This document shows positions 17,143-27,802 of a stretch of DNA of 64,000 nucleotides, piece by piece (position 1 is the first letter of the stretch; the number at the start of each line of letters is the position of its first letter). This DNA is from Edwardsiella anguillarum ET080813. Lineage in GTDB: Bacteria; Pseudomonadota; Gammaproteobacteria; Enterobacterales; Enterobacteriaceae. Position numbers and translations under genes: made by a program. The DNA lies in contig NZ_CP006664.1 in the NCBI RefSeq assembly GCF_000264765.2, forward strand, positions 434,001 through 498,000. Direction: 5' to 3'. The notes under the pieces were generated by a model. It saw only the letters and a list, made by a program, of their open reading frames with translations, did no database searches and was not told where the DNA came from.

Positions 17143-20100
17143 AACGTCTCTTCAAATGGATCGCTGTCGCACTGATCCTGATCGTACTGGCGATACTGTG
17201 CTGGCTGCTCACGCTGTGGCAACGCTGGCCCGCCGCCGCCGCATGGGTGCTGTTTCTCAGCATTCTGGCCGGCGCCCTGCTGACCCGCTATCTCTGGCGT
17301 AAGGCGCGGGCATGGCGTACCCGCAGCCTGGAGGCGGAGCCGGTTGAAAAAGCCCGGGCCGCGGAGCGCCATCCCGTGACGCTACAGCGCCAGTGGAAGG
17401 CGGCCACCACCCTGCTGAAGCACTCCCAGCTGCGCCGTTTCCGCCACCCGCTGCAGGTTCTGCCCTGGTTTATGCTGCTGGGCCGCCCGGGGACGGGTAA
17501 ATCGGCGCTGCTGGCGCAGTCAGGCCTGGCGGCACCGCTGGATTTGCCTCATGAGATCAATGACGGCAAGGCGCCCGTCGACTGGTGGTATTTCGACAAG
17601 GCCGTCATCCTGGACATCTCTGGCCAGTTTGTACAGCCGGAGGCATCACAGGATACCCGCACGGCCTGGAACAAGATGCTGGATCTGCTGGGGCGCGATC
17701 GCGACCGGGCCGGATTGAACGGGCTGGTCCTCACGGTGTCGGCCCAAACCCTGCTGTCCGAGGACGGCGGCGGCATCGTCGATGAGGGACGGCTGATTCG
17801 CACCCGCATAGAGCAACTGATCCGTCTGTTCGATAGACGCTTCCCCGTCTATGTCCTGGTGACCCAAATCGACAGCCTGTACGGCATGGAGGCCTGGTCC
17901 CACCTGCTGACCCCGGAGGTGCTGGATCAGGCCATGGGCCATGTGGTGGATGAACCGGAGAACGGCCGCGACGTCCGTGACGTGATCGATATCGCCCTGG
18001 GCAGGGTCAGCAGCCGGCTGAAAACCATGCAGCTGACGATGCTGCTGCAGCACCCGGATGCCGATCCGGCCTTATTGATGTTCCCCACCGAGCTGACCAG
18101 GCTGGCCGGGCCCCTCAAGCGCTATGTCTATCATGCCCTGGGAGACAGCTCCTATCTGGAGTCGCCCATCTTGCGCGGCGTATTCTTCGCCAGCGCAGTC
18201 CAAAAGGGAAACACCCGCAGCGGGCCCCCGGATCAGCAGGAGATTGCGCTGCAGGAGGCGGCACATGACACCGTCAAGCGCGGGGTCTTTGTCCGGGATC
18301 TGTTTAACCGCGTTCTGCCGGCCGACCGTAACCTGAATCGCCCCGTCGCCGTGACCAGCCCCTGGCGACGTCTGAACCGCCACCTGGGCCTGTTCACCTG
18401 GTGGCTGTGCGTGGCCGCCGCCCTCGGCTATCTCGGCGTATCGGTCGTGTACTGGCAGCATACGCTGGACGATCTGCGCCAGCGCTATCCGGCAACCATG
18501 GCCATGAATAGCGCCCTGCCCCACAACATGCGGACGCTGATCGCACAGCGGGATGCGATTTATTGGCTGGAAAGCAGAAACGCGCAGTGGGCCAGCCGAG
18601 TACTGGCATTCCAGCATCAGCTGTTCTCGGTTGAAGAGGATGCAAAATCGCAGTATGTAAATGATTTCGGCAAATATATATTGCCCACGCTGGACAAAGC
18701 GATTCAGCAGAGTACCACGGCGGAGCGCATGGCATCCCATCCGGATGGCCTGGTGAACGCTATTCAGGTGGAGGTCCGCCGCGCCAACCTGCTACAGGCG
18801 AGGCTGCGGGGCGCCAGCGATGAGGCGCTGATGGCCATGCCCCCCATACCGACCCCGCCCCTGCGGTTACTGTATCCGAGCCTGGATTCGGATACGGTCT
18901 CCCGCTTCAATGACCTGTTCCTCTCCCAGCTGGCCTGGTCATCGGATGTCCAGCAGCAGAACGCCCGCCTGCTGCGCCTGCAGGAGCGGCTCCGACAGCT
19001 GGCGGCGCAAAGCGCCACCCTGGACTGGGTCATTCCGTGGGCAAACGCCCAGCCGGATCTGACTGGCGTGACCTTGGATGACTTCTGGCAGGGCTCACTG
19101 CGGCCGGATAACCTGCCGGAGGTCGCCGCGGCCTATACCCTAGAGGGACAGCAGCGGATCCGCGCATTCCTGGTGGAGATGCGCAACAGCATGCCGAACG
19201 ACATCGCCTTCGACAAAAAACTGGCCGCATTCAGGCATGAATATGCGCAGAAGCGATTGCAGGCCTGGCAGGATTTCGCCGGACACTTCTCCCAGGGAGA
19301 GCGGATCCTGGCCGGCCAGGGAGAGTGGCAGAGCACCATTGACCGACTGCCCCACGATGACAACCCGTATCTGCGCCTCGCCCGCCGCCTGCTGAACGAG
19401 TTCGCCGACACGCCGGATGACTTGCGTCCAGGCTGGCTCCGAGTGCTCCCGCAGTGGCTGGAGATACGTCAGCGCGCCCACCAGCAAACCATCGTCAGGG
19501 TACCCGGACTGGTCAGCGACGTCGGCGGCATGATCCTGCGCGGAACGGCGCAGAAGGGCGCGCTGGATCAGACCCGCAGCCAGCTCGTCAGCCGGCTGGA
19601 TGCCATCCGCCTGTATCAGGAGTATCAGGCGGCCATGACCCAGGCCATGAACAGCGTCGTCATCAGCCAGGCCCAGGCCACCAAAGTGGCGGCGGACTTC
19701 CATGGCTTTGACAGCCAGCAGAGCGGACAGTCCTCACTGCAGACGGCCTATGCACGCCTGATGAGCCTGCGCAGCCTGCTGGGATACAACCGGTCCGATG
19801 AACAGCTCACCTGGGGACTGATGGCGGGCCCCTTACAGCTGGTCATTCGCTATGCCGATCAGCAGGCCTCCTGCTTCCTGCAGAGCACGTGGCAGGACCG
19901 CGTCATCGCGCCATCGCGCTGGACCCTCAACCAGGCCGAGCGGGCGGACAAGCTGTATGGTGACAATGGGTTGCTCTGGACCTTTTTATCCGGACCGATT
20001 AAGCCGTTTATCCAGCGTAACGAGACGGGCTGGCAGGTGGTGGATACGCTGGGGCAGTCAGTCCCCTTTACCGCAGACTTTCTGCCCTTCATCAACCGGG

Positions 20101-20921
20101 CCCTGATCCGTCAGGTTGATCTGAAGGCCGGGAAAATCGAGCTGCGCCAGAAACAGCAGCAGGCGGTCCTAGCCCAGCAGCAGAAAAAGCAGCGCTGGCA
20201 AACCGCGGCCGCCGAGTCTGCCGAAAAACTGGCGGAGCTGAACACCAGCGTCAATGCCCTGAAGGCGAAAAGCTATCCCGTCGCCCTGACGGGGCTGCCG
20301 ACGGACGTCAACAGCGACGCCCGGGCCAAGGTCGTGGGAACCCTGCTGACCATGCAATGTACCAATGCCACGCTCCGGCTGAACAACCTGAACTTTGCCG
20401 TGATGCAAAGCGTACTCTGGTCACAGCAGCAGTGTGGCCAGGTGACGCTGCAGATCCGGCTTCCTGCCTTCACGCTGACCCGCAGCTATCCCGGGCCTCA
20501 GGGCTTTGTCAGCTTTTTGCGGGATTTCCAGGGCGGAGCCCGCCGGTTTACCTCGGCGGACTTCCCCGCCGACAAAAGTCGGATGGCGGCGGTCGGGCTA
20601 ACCCAGATTACGGTACGCTACCGTATCGCCGGACAGGAGACCCTGCTGCAGGACGCCGCCCAGCTGACGCAGGCAGAACGTGATATTCAGTCAGCCCAGC
20701 GTCTTCAGCAACAGGCGCAGCAGGCCCTGGCCACGCTGAATAAGCCGACCACGTCGGAGATCCTTCCGCCGCTGGATGCACTGCCGGGGCTGAGCATGAT
20801 GAGTGTACCGGAGCGCATTGGGCAGTGCTGGCGGGGGGATATCCGCCTGGCCAGAGAAAACGGCGGCATTGGTCAGCTGATGAGTGAACTGGTCGCCAAG
20901 CAGGTCACCGACCGGCCGTAA
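17139..20921 (+). CDS. tssM: T6SS inner-membrane channel protein TssM (EvpO, IcmF family)
   Basis: 1260 residues from ATG 17139, which has GGAG 8 bases ahead and overlaps the tssL stop; an in-frame GTG at 17130 is less likely. Two N-terminal transmembrane helices occupy about residues 7-50. The cytoplasmic NTPase-like domain carries an intact Walker A, GRPGTGKS, near residue 117. A third helix near residue 420 leads to the large periplasmic part, which ends in a beta-rich C-terminal domain that binds TssJ. In Edwardsiella EvpO is the IcmF-like protein. Last gene of the cluster. Confidence 0.95.
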   Translation: MKRLFKWIAVALILIVLAILCWLLTLWQRWPAAAAWVLFLSILAGALLTRYLWRKARAWRTRSLEAEPVEKARAAERHPVTLQRQWKAATTLLKHSQLRRFRHPLQVLPWFMLLGRPGTGKSALLAQSGLAAPLDLPHEINDGKAPVDWWYFDKAVILDISGQFVQPEASQDTRTAWNKMLDLLGRDRDRAGLNGLVLTVSAQTLLSEDGGGIVDEGRLIRTRIEQLIRLFDRRFPVYVLVTQIDSLYGMEAWSHLLTPEVLDQAMGHVVDEPENGRDVRDVIDIALGRVSSRLKTMQLTMLLQHPDADPALLMFPTELTRLAGPLKRYVYHALGDSSYLESPILRGVFFASAVQKGNTRSGPPDQQEIALQEAAHDTVKRGVFVRDLFNRVLPADRNLNRPVAVTSPWRRLNRHLGLFTWWLCVAAALGYLGVSVVYWQHTLDDLRQRYPATMAMNSALPHNMRTLIAQRDAIYWLESRNAQWASRVLAFQHQLFSVEEDAKSQYVNDFGKYILPTLDKAIQQSTTAERMASHPDGLVNAIQVEVRRANLLQARLRGASDEALMAMPPIPTPPLRLLYPSLDSDTVSRFNDLFLSQLAWSSDVQQQNARLLRLQERLRQLAAQSATLDWVIPWANAQPDLTGVTLDDFWQGSLRPDNLPEVAAAYTLEGQQRIRAFLVEMRNSMPNDIAFDKKLAAFRHEYAQKRLQAWQDFAGHFSQGERILAGQGEWQSTIDRLPHDDNPYLRLARRLLNEFADTPDDLRPGWLRVLPQWLEIRQRAHQQTIVRVPGLVSDVGGMILRGTAQKGALDQTRSQLVSRLDAIRLYQEYQAAMTQAMNSVVISQAQATKVAADFHGFDSQQSGQSSLQTAYARLMSLRSLLGYNRSDEQLTWGLMAGPLQLVIRYADQQASCFLQSTWQDRVIAPSRWTLNQAERADKLYGDNGLLWTFLSGPIKPFIQRNETGWQVVDTLGQSVPFTADFLPFINRALIRQVDLKAGKIELRQKQQQAVLAQQQKKQRWQTAAAESAEKLAELNTSVNALKAKSYPVALTGLPTDVNSDARAKVVGTLLTMQCTNATLRLNNLNFAVMQSVLWSQQQCGQVTLQIRLPAFTLTRSYPGPQGFVSFLRDFQGGARRFTSADFPADKSRMAAVGLTQITVRYRIAGQETLLQDAAQLTQAERDIQSAQRLQQQAQQALATLNKPTTSEILPPLDALPGLSMMSVPERIGQCWRGDIRLARENGGIGQLMSELVAKQVTDRP

Positions 20922-21055
20922 TGCCGGCGGCGGGACGTCCGTTTCCGGGATGAGCGGAGGGCCGCGGATCCCGGACTCGGGCGCGGGGAGAGGCTGACGC
21001 CCCGCCCTGATGCGGCGGACGGACGCCCTAACCACGCCGGCTGGCGTCCCCCATG

Positions 21056-21079
21056 GAGGGCGTCGCGATCGTCGCCCTC
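21056..21079 (-). terminator. Inverted repeat between tssM and mepA
   Basis: GAGGGCG (21056-21062) and CGCCCTC (21073-21079) form a perfect 7-base stem between the convergent tssM and mepA genes. No T-run is present on either side, so terminator activity is uncertain. A second pairing, GACGCC with GGCGTC near 21022-21048, lies beside it. Confidence 0.35.
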
Positions 21080-21110
21080 TATGCCACGACGGACGCCGGC
21101 GAGCGCCGAT

Positions 21111-21941
21111 CTAGCCGTGAAGCTGCGCCAGCAGCGCCTGACACGCCGGCGGCAGCGGCGGCGGCGTCAGCGGCTTGGCCGGCGTGCTGCGCGGCGGCGG
21201 CGGCTGGAACCAGCTGGCCAGCTCCGCGCCGCAGCCATCGCCCGCCGGCGGCGGCGTTTGCGCCTCACAATCCACGCTGCCCGGCGGACAGCGCAGGCGC
21301 ACGTGCATATGGGCGCGGTGGGCAAACCACGGGCGCACCTTATGCAGCCAGGCGCGATCGCCGCCGGCCGTCTCGCACAGCTGACGCTTGATCGCCGGGT
21401 TGACAAAAATACGCACCACCTGGGGATCCTGCGCCGCCAGCCTGATCAGCTCGCCGACCTGCGGCGTCCAGCGCGACGGGATCACCCTGTCGGCGCCGAC
21501 GGCCACCAGATCCTGCGGCACCGGCTGCCGCAGCTGCTGCGGCGTCCAGCGCACCTGGGGCAGCTGTAGCCAGATATCCACATCCAGCCCCGACTGATGG
21601 CTGGCGTGACCGCCGTTGAAGCGTCCACCGGCCGGCATCGCCATATCGCCGATCAGCAGGGTACCCAGACGCTGCGTGCGGGCCTCGGCACCCAGGCGCG
21701 CCACGAACGCCAGCAGCGTCGGATGGCCGAAGTAGCGCCGCTGATCGCTGCGCATGACCTGATAGTTCTCCGACGCCAGCGGCAGCGCCTGGGCGCCGAT
21801 GATACAGCCATTGGCGTAGCTGCCGATGGCCTGCGGCGCACCGGCCACCGGCTGGGCAATGCGCTGCCAGGGCGTCTGGGTCTGAGCCAGCGCCGGCAGC
21901 GCGCACAGCGCTGCCAGCCATAACCACGCGCGTTTACTCAC
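21111..21941 (-). CDS. mepA: Penicillin-insensitive murein endopeptidase MepA
   Basis: 276 residues from GTG 21941, which has AAGGAG 8 bases ahead and starts a clear signal peptide ([17 protein letters not shown]). A periplasmic LAS-family zinc peptidase that cleaves D-Ala-mDAP cross-links in peptidoglycan. The metal-binding residues are in [13 protein letters not shown] and HMHVRL, and the conserved cysteines near the C-terminus are present. E. coli MepA has 274 residues. It lies 13 bases after aroC, in the same order as in E. coli. The longer frame reading through the aroC end has no ribosome site. Confidence 0.95.
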   Translation of the reverse strand: MSKRAWLWLAALCALPALAQTQTPWQRIAQPVAGAPQAIGSYANGCIIGAQALPLASENYQVMRSDQRRYFGHPTLLAFVARLGAEARTQRLGTLLIGDMAMPAGGRFNGGHASHQSGLDVDIWLQLPQVRWTPQQLRQPVPQDLVAVGADRVIPSRWTPQVGELIRLAAQDPQVVRIFVNPAIKRQLCETAGGDRAWLHKVRPWFAHRAHMHVRLRCPPGSVDCEAQTPPPAGDGCGAELASWFQPPPPRSTPAKPLTPPPLPPACQALLAQLHG

Positions 21942-21954
21942 GCTGACCACTCCT

Positions 21955-23043
21955 TTATGACCAACGCGGAACCGTACAGGCGACATCCGCGCACTGCGCA
22001 CGCTGGCGCAGCAGATGATCCATCAACACCAGCGCCATCATCGCCTCGGCGATCGGCACCGCCCGGATCCCCACGCAGGGGTCGTGACGGCCGCGGGTGA
22101 CCATGGTCGTCGCCTCGCCGGCGCGGGTAATCGTCTGCCCTGGCACCATAATGCTCGACGTCGGCTTCAGCGCCAGGCGCGCCAGCAGCGGCTGACCGCT
22201 GCTGATCCCACCCAGAATACCGCCGGCATGGTTGCTGAGAAAGCCCGCCGGGGTGATCTCATCGCGATGCTCGCTGCCGCGCTGCCCCACCGCCGCAAAG
22301 CCGTCGCCGATCTCGACGCCCTTCACCGCATTGATGCTCATCAGCGCATGGGCCAGGTCGGCGTCCAGCCGATCGAAGACCGGCTCGCCCAGCCCAGGGG
22401 GAACCCCGGTCGCCATCACCGTCACCTCGGCGCCGATCGAGTCGCCGCACTTTTTCAGATCGCGCATCAGGGCATCCAGCGCCTCCAGCTGCTGCACATC
22501 GGGACAGAAGAAGGGATTCTGCTCTACCTGCGCCCAGTCAGACAGGCGGCAGACGATATCGCCCATCCGGCTCAGGCAGGCGCGGATAACGATGCCATGC
22601 TGCTGCTGAAGGTATTTTTTAGCGATCGCCCCGGCGGCGACGCGCATCGCGGTCTCCCGCGCCGAGGAGCGCCCGCCGCCCCGGTAGTCGCGCAGGCCAT
22701 ACTTCTGCTCATAGCTGTAGTCGGCGTGGCCCGGGCGAAACAGATCCTTGATGGCGCCATAGTCCTGCGAGCGCTGATCGGTGTTCTCGATCAGCAGCCC
22801 AATACTGGTGCCGGTGGTCATCCCCTCAAAGACGCCCGACAGGATCCGCACCCGGTCGGCCTCGCGCCGCGCCGTGGTGTAGCGCGACGCGCCGGGGCGA
22901 CGGCGATCGAGATCGCGCTGCAGATCCGCCTCGCTCAGCGCCATTCCCGGCGGAACGCCGTCCACAATGCAGCCCAGCGCCGCACCGTGCGACTCGCCGA
23001 AGGTGGTTACTCTGAATACCTGACCAATGCTGTTTCCCGCCAT
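21955..23043 (-). CDS. aroC: Chorismate synthase
   Basis: 362 residues, full length. It converts 5-enolpyruvylshikimate 3-phosphate to chorismate using reduced FMN, the last step of the shikimate pathway. The family signatures are present: FGESHG near the N-terminus, [20 protein letters not shown] in the middle, and GRHDPCVG near residue 320. It sits in the prmB-aroC-mepA order known from E. coli, with a 93-base gap after prmB and close spacing to mepA. Confidence 0.98.
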   Translation of the reverse strand: MAGNSIGQVFRVTTFGESHGAALGCIVDGVPPGMALSEADLQRDLDRRRPGASRYTTARREADRVRILSGVFEGMTTGTSIGLLIENTDQRSQDYGAIKDLFRPGHADYSYEQKYGLRDYRGGGRSSARETAMRVAAGAIAKKYLQQQHGIVIRACLSRMGDIVCRLSDWAQVEQNPFFCPDVQQLEALDALMRDLKKCGDSIGAEVTVMATGVPPGLGEPVFDRLDADLAHALMSINAVKGVEIGDGFAAVGQRGSEHRDEITPAGFLSNHAGGILGGISSGQPLLARLALKPTSSIMVPGQTITRAGEATTMVTRGRHDPCVGIRAVPIAEAMMALVLMDHLLRQRAQCADVACTVPRWS

Positions 23044-23136
23044 GTCACTCTCCTGGTTGCCCTGACGCCATCAGGGGACTGCCTGTCTCTGCATTCGGAA
23101 TAAAGGGGGGCAGGCCCAGCGACCGCCCCCTCGCGC

Positions 23137-24069
23137 TCAGCTGCGGTAAAGGGCGAAGTGCTCCGCGCACTCCAGCAGCTGCTGACGCGTCAGCATAAAG
23201 ACGCCGTCGCCGCCGTTATCGAACTCCAGCCAGACAAACGGGATCTGCGGATACTGCGCCATCAGATGCACCATGCTGTTGCCCACTTCACAGATCAGGA
23301 CCCCGTCATCGCTCAGATAGTCCGGCGCACAGGCCAGGATACGGCGTACCAGCTTCAGGCCATCGCTGCCGGCGGCCAGCCCCAGCGCCGGCTCATGGCG
23401 GAACTCGTCGGGCAGATCGGACATGTCCTCTTCATCGACATAGGGCGGATTGGTCACGATCAGGTCATAGCGCAGCGGCGGCAGCTCACGGAACAGATCG
23501 GAGCGGATCGGCGTCACCTGCTGCTCCAGGCCGTGCTGCTGAATGTTATGCTCCGTCACCGCCAGCACATCGCTGGAGATATCCACCGCGTCCACTTCGG
23601 CCTGCGGGAACGCATAGGCGCAGGCGATGGCGATGCAGCCGCTGCCGGTACACATATCCAGAATGTGCTGCGGCTCATCGCCGATCAGGCCGGAGAAGCG
23701 ATTGTCGATAAGCTCGCCGATCGGCGAACGCGGCACCAGCACCCGCTCGTCCACATAGAATTCGTGCCCGCAGAACCAGGCCTTATTGGTCAGATAGGCG
23801 ACCGGAATACGCTCATTGATACGGCGGATCACCCGCTCAACGATACGGTGACGCTCACTCAGGGTCAGACGGGCGCTACGCATATCCTCAGGAATGTCCA
23901 TCGGCAGATAGAGCGTCGGCAGCACCAGCTGCACGGCCTCATCCCACGCGTTATCCGTGCCGTGGCCGTAGTAAACCTCAGCGGCGTTAAAGCGGCTGAC
24001 GGTCCAGCGCAGCATATCCTGAATGGTGTGCAGTTCGTTTACCGCCTCATCGACGAAAATCTTGTCCAA
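23137..24069 (-). CDS. prmB: Ribosomal protein L3 glutamine N5-methyltransferase PrmB
   Basis: 310 residues from TTG 24069, which has GGAGG 5 bases ahead and gives exactly the E. coli length and its N-terminus [21 protein letters not shown]. It methylates a glutamine of ribosomal protein L3 using S-adenosylmethionine. The SAM-binding motif [12 protein letters not shown] and the catalytic NPPY (in [12 protein letters not shown]) are intact. It is divergent from smrB, with about 210 bases between the starts. Confidence 0.96.
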   Translation of the reverse strand: MDKIFVDEAVNELHTIQDMLRWTVSRFNAAEVYYGHGTDNAWDEAVQLVLPTLYLPMDIPEDMRSARLTLSERHRIVERVIRRINERIPVAYLTNKAWFCGHEFYVDERVLVPRSPIGELIDNRFSGLIGDEPQHILDMCTGSGCIAIACAYAFPQAEVDAVDISSDVLAVTEHNIQQHGLEQQVTPIRSDLFRELPPLRYDLIVTNPPYVDEEDMSDLPDEFRHEPALGLAAGSDGLKLVRRILACAPDYLSDDGVLICEVGNSMVHLMAQYPQIPFVWLEFDNGGDGVFMLTRQQLLECAEHFALYRS

Positions 24070-24279
24070 AGTAGCCTCCAGCAGCGCTCGGAAAGTCATG
24101 CCTCACGGCATAGATTACATAATATTGAGTGATACCCGTCGGGGTATAGCGGCTGTAGTGTGCCATGAAGCCACGGACAAATCAGCAAGGATCCGCCGCC
24201 GACGGCGGTTTTACTTAGCGCGGCGCCCATCTGCGGTTACACTGTGATTATCAGTAAGAAATCAGCGAACCGTCACAGC

Positions 24280-24825
24280 ATGAGCAAGAAACATTCCATC
24301 AATGGCGATGACGTCGCCCTGTTCCGCACCGTCGTCGCCGGTATCCGCCCCCTGAGCCAGGACAGGGTAACCCATCGCCCGGCGCGCCTGACGCGCCAGG
24401 CGGCGCCGCAAAAGGTGCTGCAGGAGCAGATCGACGCCAGCTTCTACTTTTCCGATGAGTTTCAGCCCAACTTGAGCAGCGACGGGCCGACCCGCTACGT
24501 CCGCCCCGACGTCAGCCACTTTGAGCTAAAGCAGCTGCGTCGCGGCGACTACACCCCGGAGATGTTTCTCGATCTGCACGGCCTGACCCAACAACAGGCC
24601 AAACAGGAGCTGGGGGCGCTAATTGCCGCCTGCCGCCGCGAACACCTCTGCTGCGCCTGCGTCATGCACGGCCACGGCAAGCATGTTCTCAAGCAGCAGA
24701 CGCCGCTGTGGCTGGCGCAGCACCCCGACGTCCGCGCCTTTTATCAGGCGCCGCGCGAATGGGGCGGCGATGCCGCGCTGCTGGTGCTCATTGAGGTCGA
24801 TGAACGAGAGACGCCGCACCTCTGA
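24280..24825 (+). CDS. smrB: Smr-domain ribosome rescue endonuclease SmrB
   Basis: 181 residues from ATG 24280, aligned with the E. coli SmrB start; the frame continues upstream without a better site. SmrB cleaves mRNA at collided ribosomes. The C-terminal Smr domain is clear: [20 protein letters not shown] with the DLHG motif, then [18 protein letters not shown]. The N-terminal extension with ALFR and HRP elements resembles E. coli. Divergent from prmB, as in related genomes. Confidence 0.95.
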   Translation: MSKKHSINGDDVALFRTVVAGIRPLSQDRVTHRPARLTRQAAPQKVLQEQIDASFYFSDEFQPNLSSDGPTRYVRPDVSHFELKQLRRGDYTPEMFLDLHGLTQQQAKQELGALIAACRREHLCCACVMHGHGKHVLKQQTPLWLAQHPDVRAFYQAPREWGGDAALLVLIEVDERETPHL

Positions 24826-24876
24826 GGCGCGGGCTCCACGCCGGCCGCCGTCGGGCGACGGGACCGATAAGGAAGA

Positions 24877-25353
24877 TCAGAGGTCGTCGGCCAGCTGGGA
24901 TGGGCTCACCTGCCACGCCAGCTCACCCGCGGCCCCGTCCAGGGTTACGGCGGCGATGGCCGAGGTCGCAAACATCGGCGGCGTCTCCTGTGGGCAGAGG
25001 GCGGAGACCAGATAGCCGACCAGCGGCAGATGCGAGATCACCAGCACCCGCTGCGACGCCTGCTGTGACAGCGCCTCAAGGTAGCTGGCGGTGACATCGG
25101 CATCGCCGCCCGGCACCAGCTCGTTCAGGATCTCGACTTCGCTCGGCAGCGACAGCGCCTCGCGCACCGCGGCCAGCGTCTGCTGCGCCCGCAGATAGGG
25201 GCTGACCAGCACCCGATCGATGTTCTCAACCTGGCTACCCAGCCAGGCCGCCATGCGCACGGATTCCGCACGACCGACCTGCGTCAACGGACGCTGCGCA
25301 TCGCTGGCGGCCTCAAGCGCCGCTTCACCGTGACGCATAATAAAAACTTGCAT
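24877..25353 (-). CDS. sixA: Phosphohistidine phosphatase SixA
   Basis: 158 residues, a histidine phosphatase superfamily member with the RHG motif at the start (IMRHGEA, His8). It dephosphorylates phosphohistidine, acting on ArcB and on the nitrogen phosphotransferase system in E. coli. The second catalytic histidine lies in VISHLPLVG near residue 105. Convergent with smrB, with 50 bases between the stops. In E. coli fadJ and fadI follow; here they do not. Confidence 0.95.
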   Translation of the reverse strand: MQVFIMRHGEAALEAASDAQRPLTQVGRAESVRMAAWLGSQVENIDRVLVSPYLRAQQTLAAVREALSLPSEVEILNELVPGGDADVTASYLEALSQQASQRVLVISHLPLVGYLVSALCPQETPPMFATSAIAAVTLDGAAGELAWQVSPSQLADDL

Positions 25354-25701
25354 ATTGCACCGCTACTGTTGGTAAACGCCGACGCCACCGTGCGCGGCCC
25401 TTACACCCTGGTGGAAAGAAAAATATCGTTACTCAATGCATCCTTTTCCGCGCCAAGCCGGAAGAGCAAAGGATCGCAGTGGGGCTACCGCCGATTTATT
25501 GTTATCACGAGGCGACGCGCGCCGTTATTCGGCGCGCTGTTAACGGCGCACCCCGTACGCCGCAGGGACGAAAACTACCCCGTTCACCGCCGGCTGTACA
25601 GATCTTAAAGGCAAAAGAGTTGCAGCCAGTGATCCGGCTCTCATCCCCCTGCGGGCGGCCCAATGCCATCGGCCCGCGCGGCGGATAACCTCCGATTACA
25701 A
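25354..25701. other. Gene-free interval where fadJ-fadI lie in E. coli
   Basis: About 350 bases between the sixA start and the yfcZ terminator. Short frames exist on both strands but none has a ribosome site or recognisable product, and I see no fadI or fadJ fragment by eye. It includes GCGCGCC/GGCGCGC-type short palindromes near 25518-25545. Probably the sixA promoter region plus a deletion scar. Confidence 0.5.
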
Positions 25702-25729
25702 AAAAACGCACGGTCTCCCGTGCGTTTTT
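25702..25729 (-). terminator. Intrinsic terminator downstream of yfcZ
   Basis: AAAAACGCACGG, a short loop, then CCGTGCGTTTTT. The A-run on one side and T-run on the other make it usable from both directions. It lies 16 bases beyond the yfcZ stop. Confidence 0.85.
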
Positions 25730-25745
25730 CCCCCTCGGCGCACGC

Positions 25746-26042
25746 TTAGCGCAGGCCCAGCTGGAAAATCAGCGTCTCGGCCTGACAGCAGAACAGGAAA
25801 TCGATGTTCAGCTCGAAGCCCTGCGCATTCTGCGCAATGCTGCTGGTGATCTGGCACGGCTCGGACGCGACGGACTGCGCCTTTTCAGTCAGCTGAGCCA
25901 GCATCGCCTGAGCCTCATCCTGGCTGGCAAATAGATGACGGTAAGATGCGGTGCAGTCGGTATTGTCCATCACGGTACCTACGTCTACACAACAGCATGC
26001 CGCGGTTTCAGTCGCGCTGCATTTATTGATTGCATCGGTCAT
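25746..26042 (-). CDS. yfcZ: YfcZ/YiiS family small protein
   Basis: 98 residues, matching the YfcZ/YiiS family (DUF406), whose function is unknown. Cysteine-rich at the N-terminus (CSATETAACCCVD) with a conserved FELNIDFLFCCQAE C-terminal block. It is divergent from fadL exactly as in E. coli, which supports the assignment. An intrinsic terminator follows. Confidence 0.9.
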   Translation of the reverse strand: MTDAINKCSATETAACCCVDVGTVMDNTDCTASYRHLFASQDEAQAMLAQLTEKAQSVASEPCQITSSIAQNAQGFELNIDFLFCCQAETLIFQLGLR

Positions 26043-26340
26043 TTCGCTTGTCTCCTCAGTGGGGCAACCGCCCCGATAGTCGTGCCAATGATGATCTGGC
26101 TCAAAAAACAGGATATTTACGCTTATTTTACCTCGCCCGCCTTTTTCACACTAGCGCCAGGAGAGCGGAATTACGCATCGCGCCAAAATCGCGTAATCTC
26201 CACGGTTTGCGGCGTTTTTTCACCTATATTCACCCAGCAAGGTAATAATCTTACAACAAAAATAACAAATTAAAAACATCAACCCCATGAAATCAAAGAA
26301 CAATATTGCAACATTCAGCCATCGTCCCGCGCCGATACGG

Positions 26341-26357
26341 CACTGGTCTGATTTGTT
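26341..26357 (+). promoter_or_regulatory. FadR-type operator overlapping the fadL promoter
   Basis: CACTGGTCTGATTTGTT matches the left half of the FadR consensus (ACTGGTCnGA) well and the right half partly. TTGTTA (26353-26358) and TACAAT (26375-26380), 16 bases apart, form a plausible promoter, so the operator covers the -35 region. In E. coli FadR represses fadL in the same way. The site matches that known regulation but was only read by eye. Confidence 0.65.
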
Positions 26358-26439
26358 AGGCCGCCGCTCCCCCCTACAATCCGCGCTCCTTGTTACGACG
26401 TGTAACATTGTTTAAAAAAAGTTCTACGAGGCTTCGGAT

Positions 26440-27756
26440 ATGCGCCAGAAAAAACTGTTTACTCGATCGGCGTTAGCCGCGGCGGTAGCACTACTCTCTT
26501 CCAACGTCAACGCGGCGGGTTTTCAGCTCAATGAATTCTCCGCGGCCGGACTGGGCCGGGCCTTCTCCGGCGAAGGGGCCATGATCGACACGCCGGCCTC
26601 CGCCAGCCGCAACCCGGCCGTGCTGAGCACCTTCGACCGTCCGGCGATCTCCGTCGGCGGCATTTATATCGATCCGGGCGTCGATATCACCGGAACCTCG
26701 CCGACCGGTCAGAGCCTGAACGCGCACAACATCGCCCCGAGCGCGCTGATCCCCAACCTGCACTACGTGCAGCCGCTGAACGATCGCTGGTCCATCGGCG
26801 CCTCCGCCACCAGCAACTACGGCCTGGCCACCGATTTTAGCGATAACTACACCGCCGGCGCCTTTGGCGGCACCACCGATCTGATGACCGCCAACTTTAA
26901 CCTGAGCACCGCCTACCGCCTCAACCAGCAGCTGAGCTTCGGCTTAGGCGTCAACGCGGTATACGCCAAGGCGAAGATCGATCGCTATGCCGGCGATCTG
27001 CCGCAGATGCTGGCCCCCAAGCTGCCGCAGCCGTATCGGTCAATGGCCATGAACATTCCCGCCGACACCCAGATCGCCGATCTGAAAGGCCACGCCTGGG
27101 GCTACGGCTGGAACGCCGGGATCCTGTTCCAGGTAGACGAGCGTAACCGCTACGCCCTGACCTACCGTTCAGAGGTAAAGCTCGACTTTAAAGGCGACTA
27201 CAGCAGCGCCCTGCCCGCTAACCTGAACCCGATCCTGGGCGTCATCGGCCTGCCGATGGGCAGCAGCGGCCAAGTCATTCCGGGCAAGCTGAGCATGACC
27301 CTGCCGGCGATGCTAGAGGTCTCCGGCTATAACCGCGTGGCGCCGCAGTGGGCTATCCACTACAGCCTGGCCTATACCACCTGGAGCCAGTTTAAAGAGC
27401 TGAAGGCCACCAATAACAGCAACGATACCCTGTTCCAGAAGGATGAGCAGTTCCACGACGCCTACCGTATGGCGCTGGGGGCCACCTACTACTATGACGA
27501 TAGCTGGACCTTCCGCGGCGGCGTAGCATTTGACGCGACGCCGGTGCCGGCCGAGCACCGCTCTATCTCCATTCCGGATCAGAACCGCGCCTGGCTGAGC
27601 GGCGGCTTCAGCTACGCCTTTAACCGCGATCTCTCCGTGGACGTCGGCGCCTCCTATATGCACGGCTCCCACGTTGACTTCAAGGAAGGTCCCTATACCT
27701 TCCGCTCCGTCGGTAAGGCCTGGCTGTACGGCGCTAACCTGAACTACGCCTTCTAA
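26440..27756 (+). CDS. fadL: Long-chain fatty acid outer-membrane transporter FadL
   Basis: 438 residues with a signal peptide (about residues 1-25). The mature N-terminus [22 protein letters not shown] and the NPA motif (SRNPAVLS) form the plug hatch of FadL. It is a 14-stranded barrel that admits long-chain fatty acids. Alternating hydrophobic strands run to the C-terminal phenylalanine (NLNYAF), the usual barrel end signal. E. coli FadL has 446 residues. It has its own FadR-like promoter and a strong terminator. Confidence 0.96.
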   Translation: MRQKKLFTRSALAAAVALLSSNVNAAGFQLNEFSAAGLGRAFSGEGAMIDTPASASRNPAVLSTFDRPAISVGGIYIDPGVDITGTSPTGQSLNAHNIAPSALIPNLHYVQPLNDRWSIGASATSNYGLATDFSDNYTAGAFGGTTDLMTANFNLSTAYRLNQQLSFGLGVNAVYAKAKIDRYAGDLPQMLAPKLPQPYRSMAMNIPADTQIADLKGHAWGYGWNAGILFQVDERNRYALTYRSEVKLDFKGDYSSALPANLNPILGVIGLPMGSSGQVIPGKLSMTLPAMLEVSGYNRVAPQWAIHYSLAYTTWSQFKELKATNNSNDTLFQKDEQFHDAYRMALGATYYYDDSWTFRGGVAFDATPVPAEHRSISIPDQNRAWLSGGFSYAFNRDLSVDVGASYMHGSHVDFKEGPYTFRSVGKAWLYGANLNYAF

Positions 27757-27777
27757 TCGCGACGCCGTCAGACATCG

Positions 27778-27802
27778 AGCGCCCCTGTGGGGCGCTTTTT
27801 TT
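27778..27802 (+). terminator. Intrinsic terminator of fadL
   Basis: Perfect 8-base stem AGCGCCCC/GGGGCGCT with a TGT loop, followed by seven Ts, 21 bases after the fadL stop. Confidence 0.95.

Noticed and set aside
22015-24132. Long plus-strand frames opposite aroC and prmB.
   Set aside because: Antisense to clearly conserved enzymes; lengths arise from strong codon bias.
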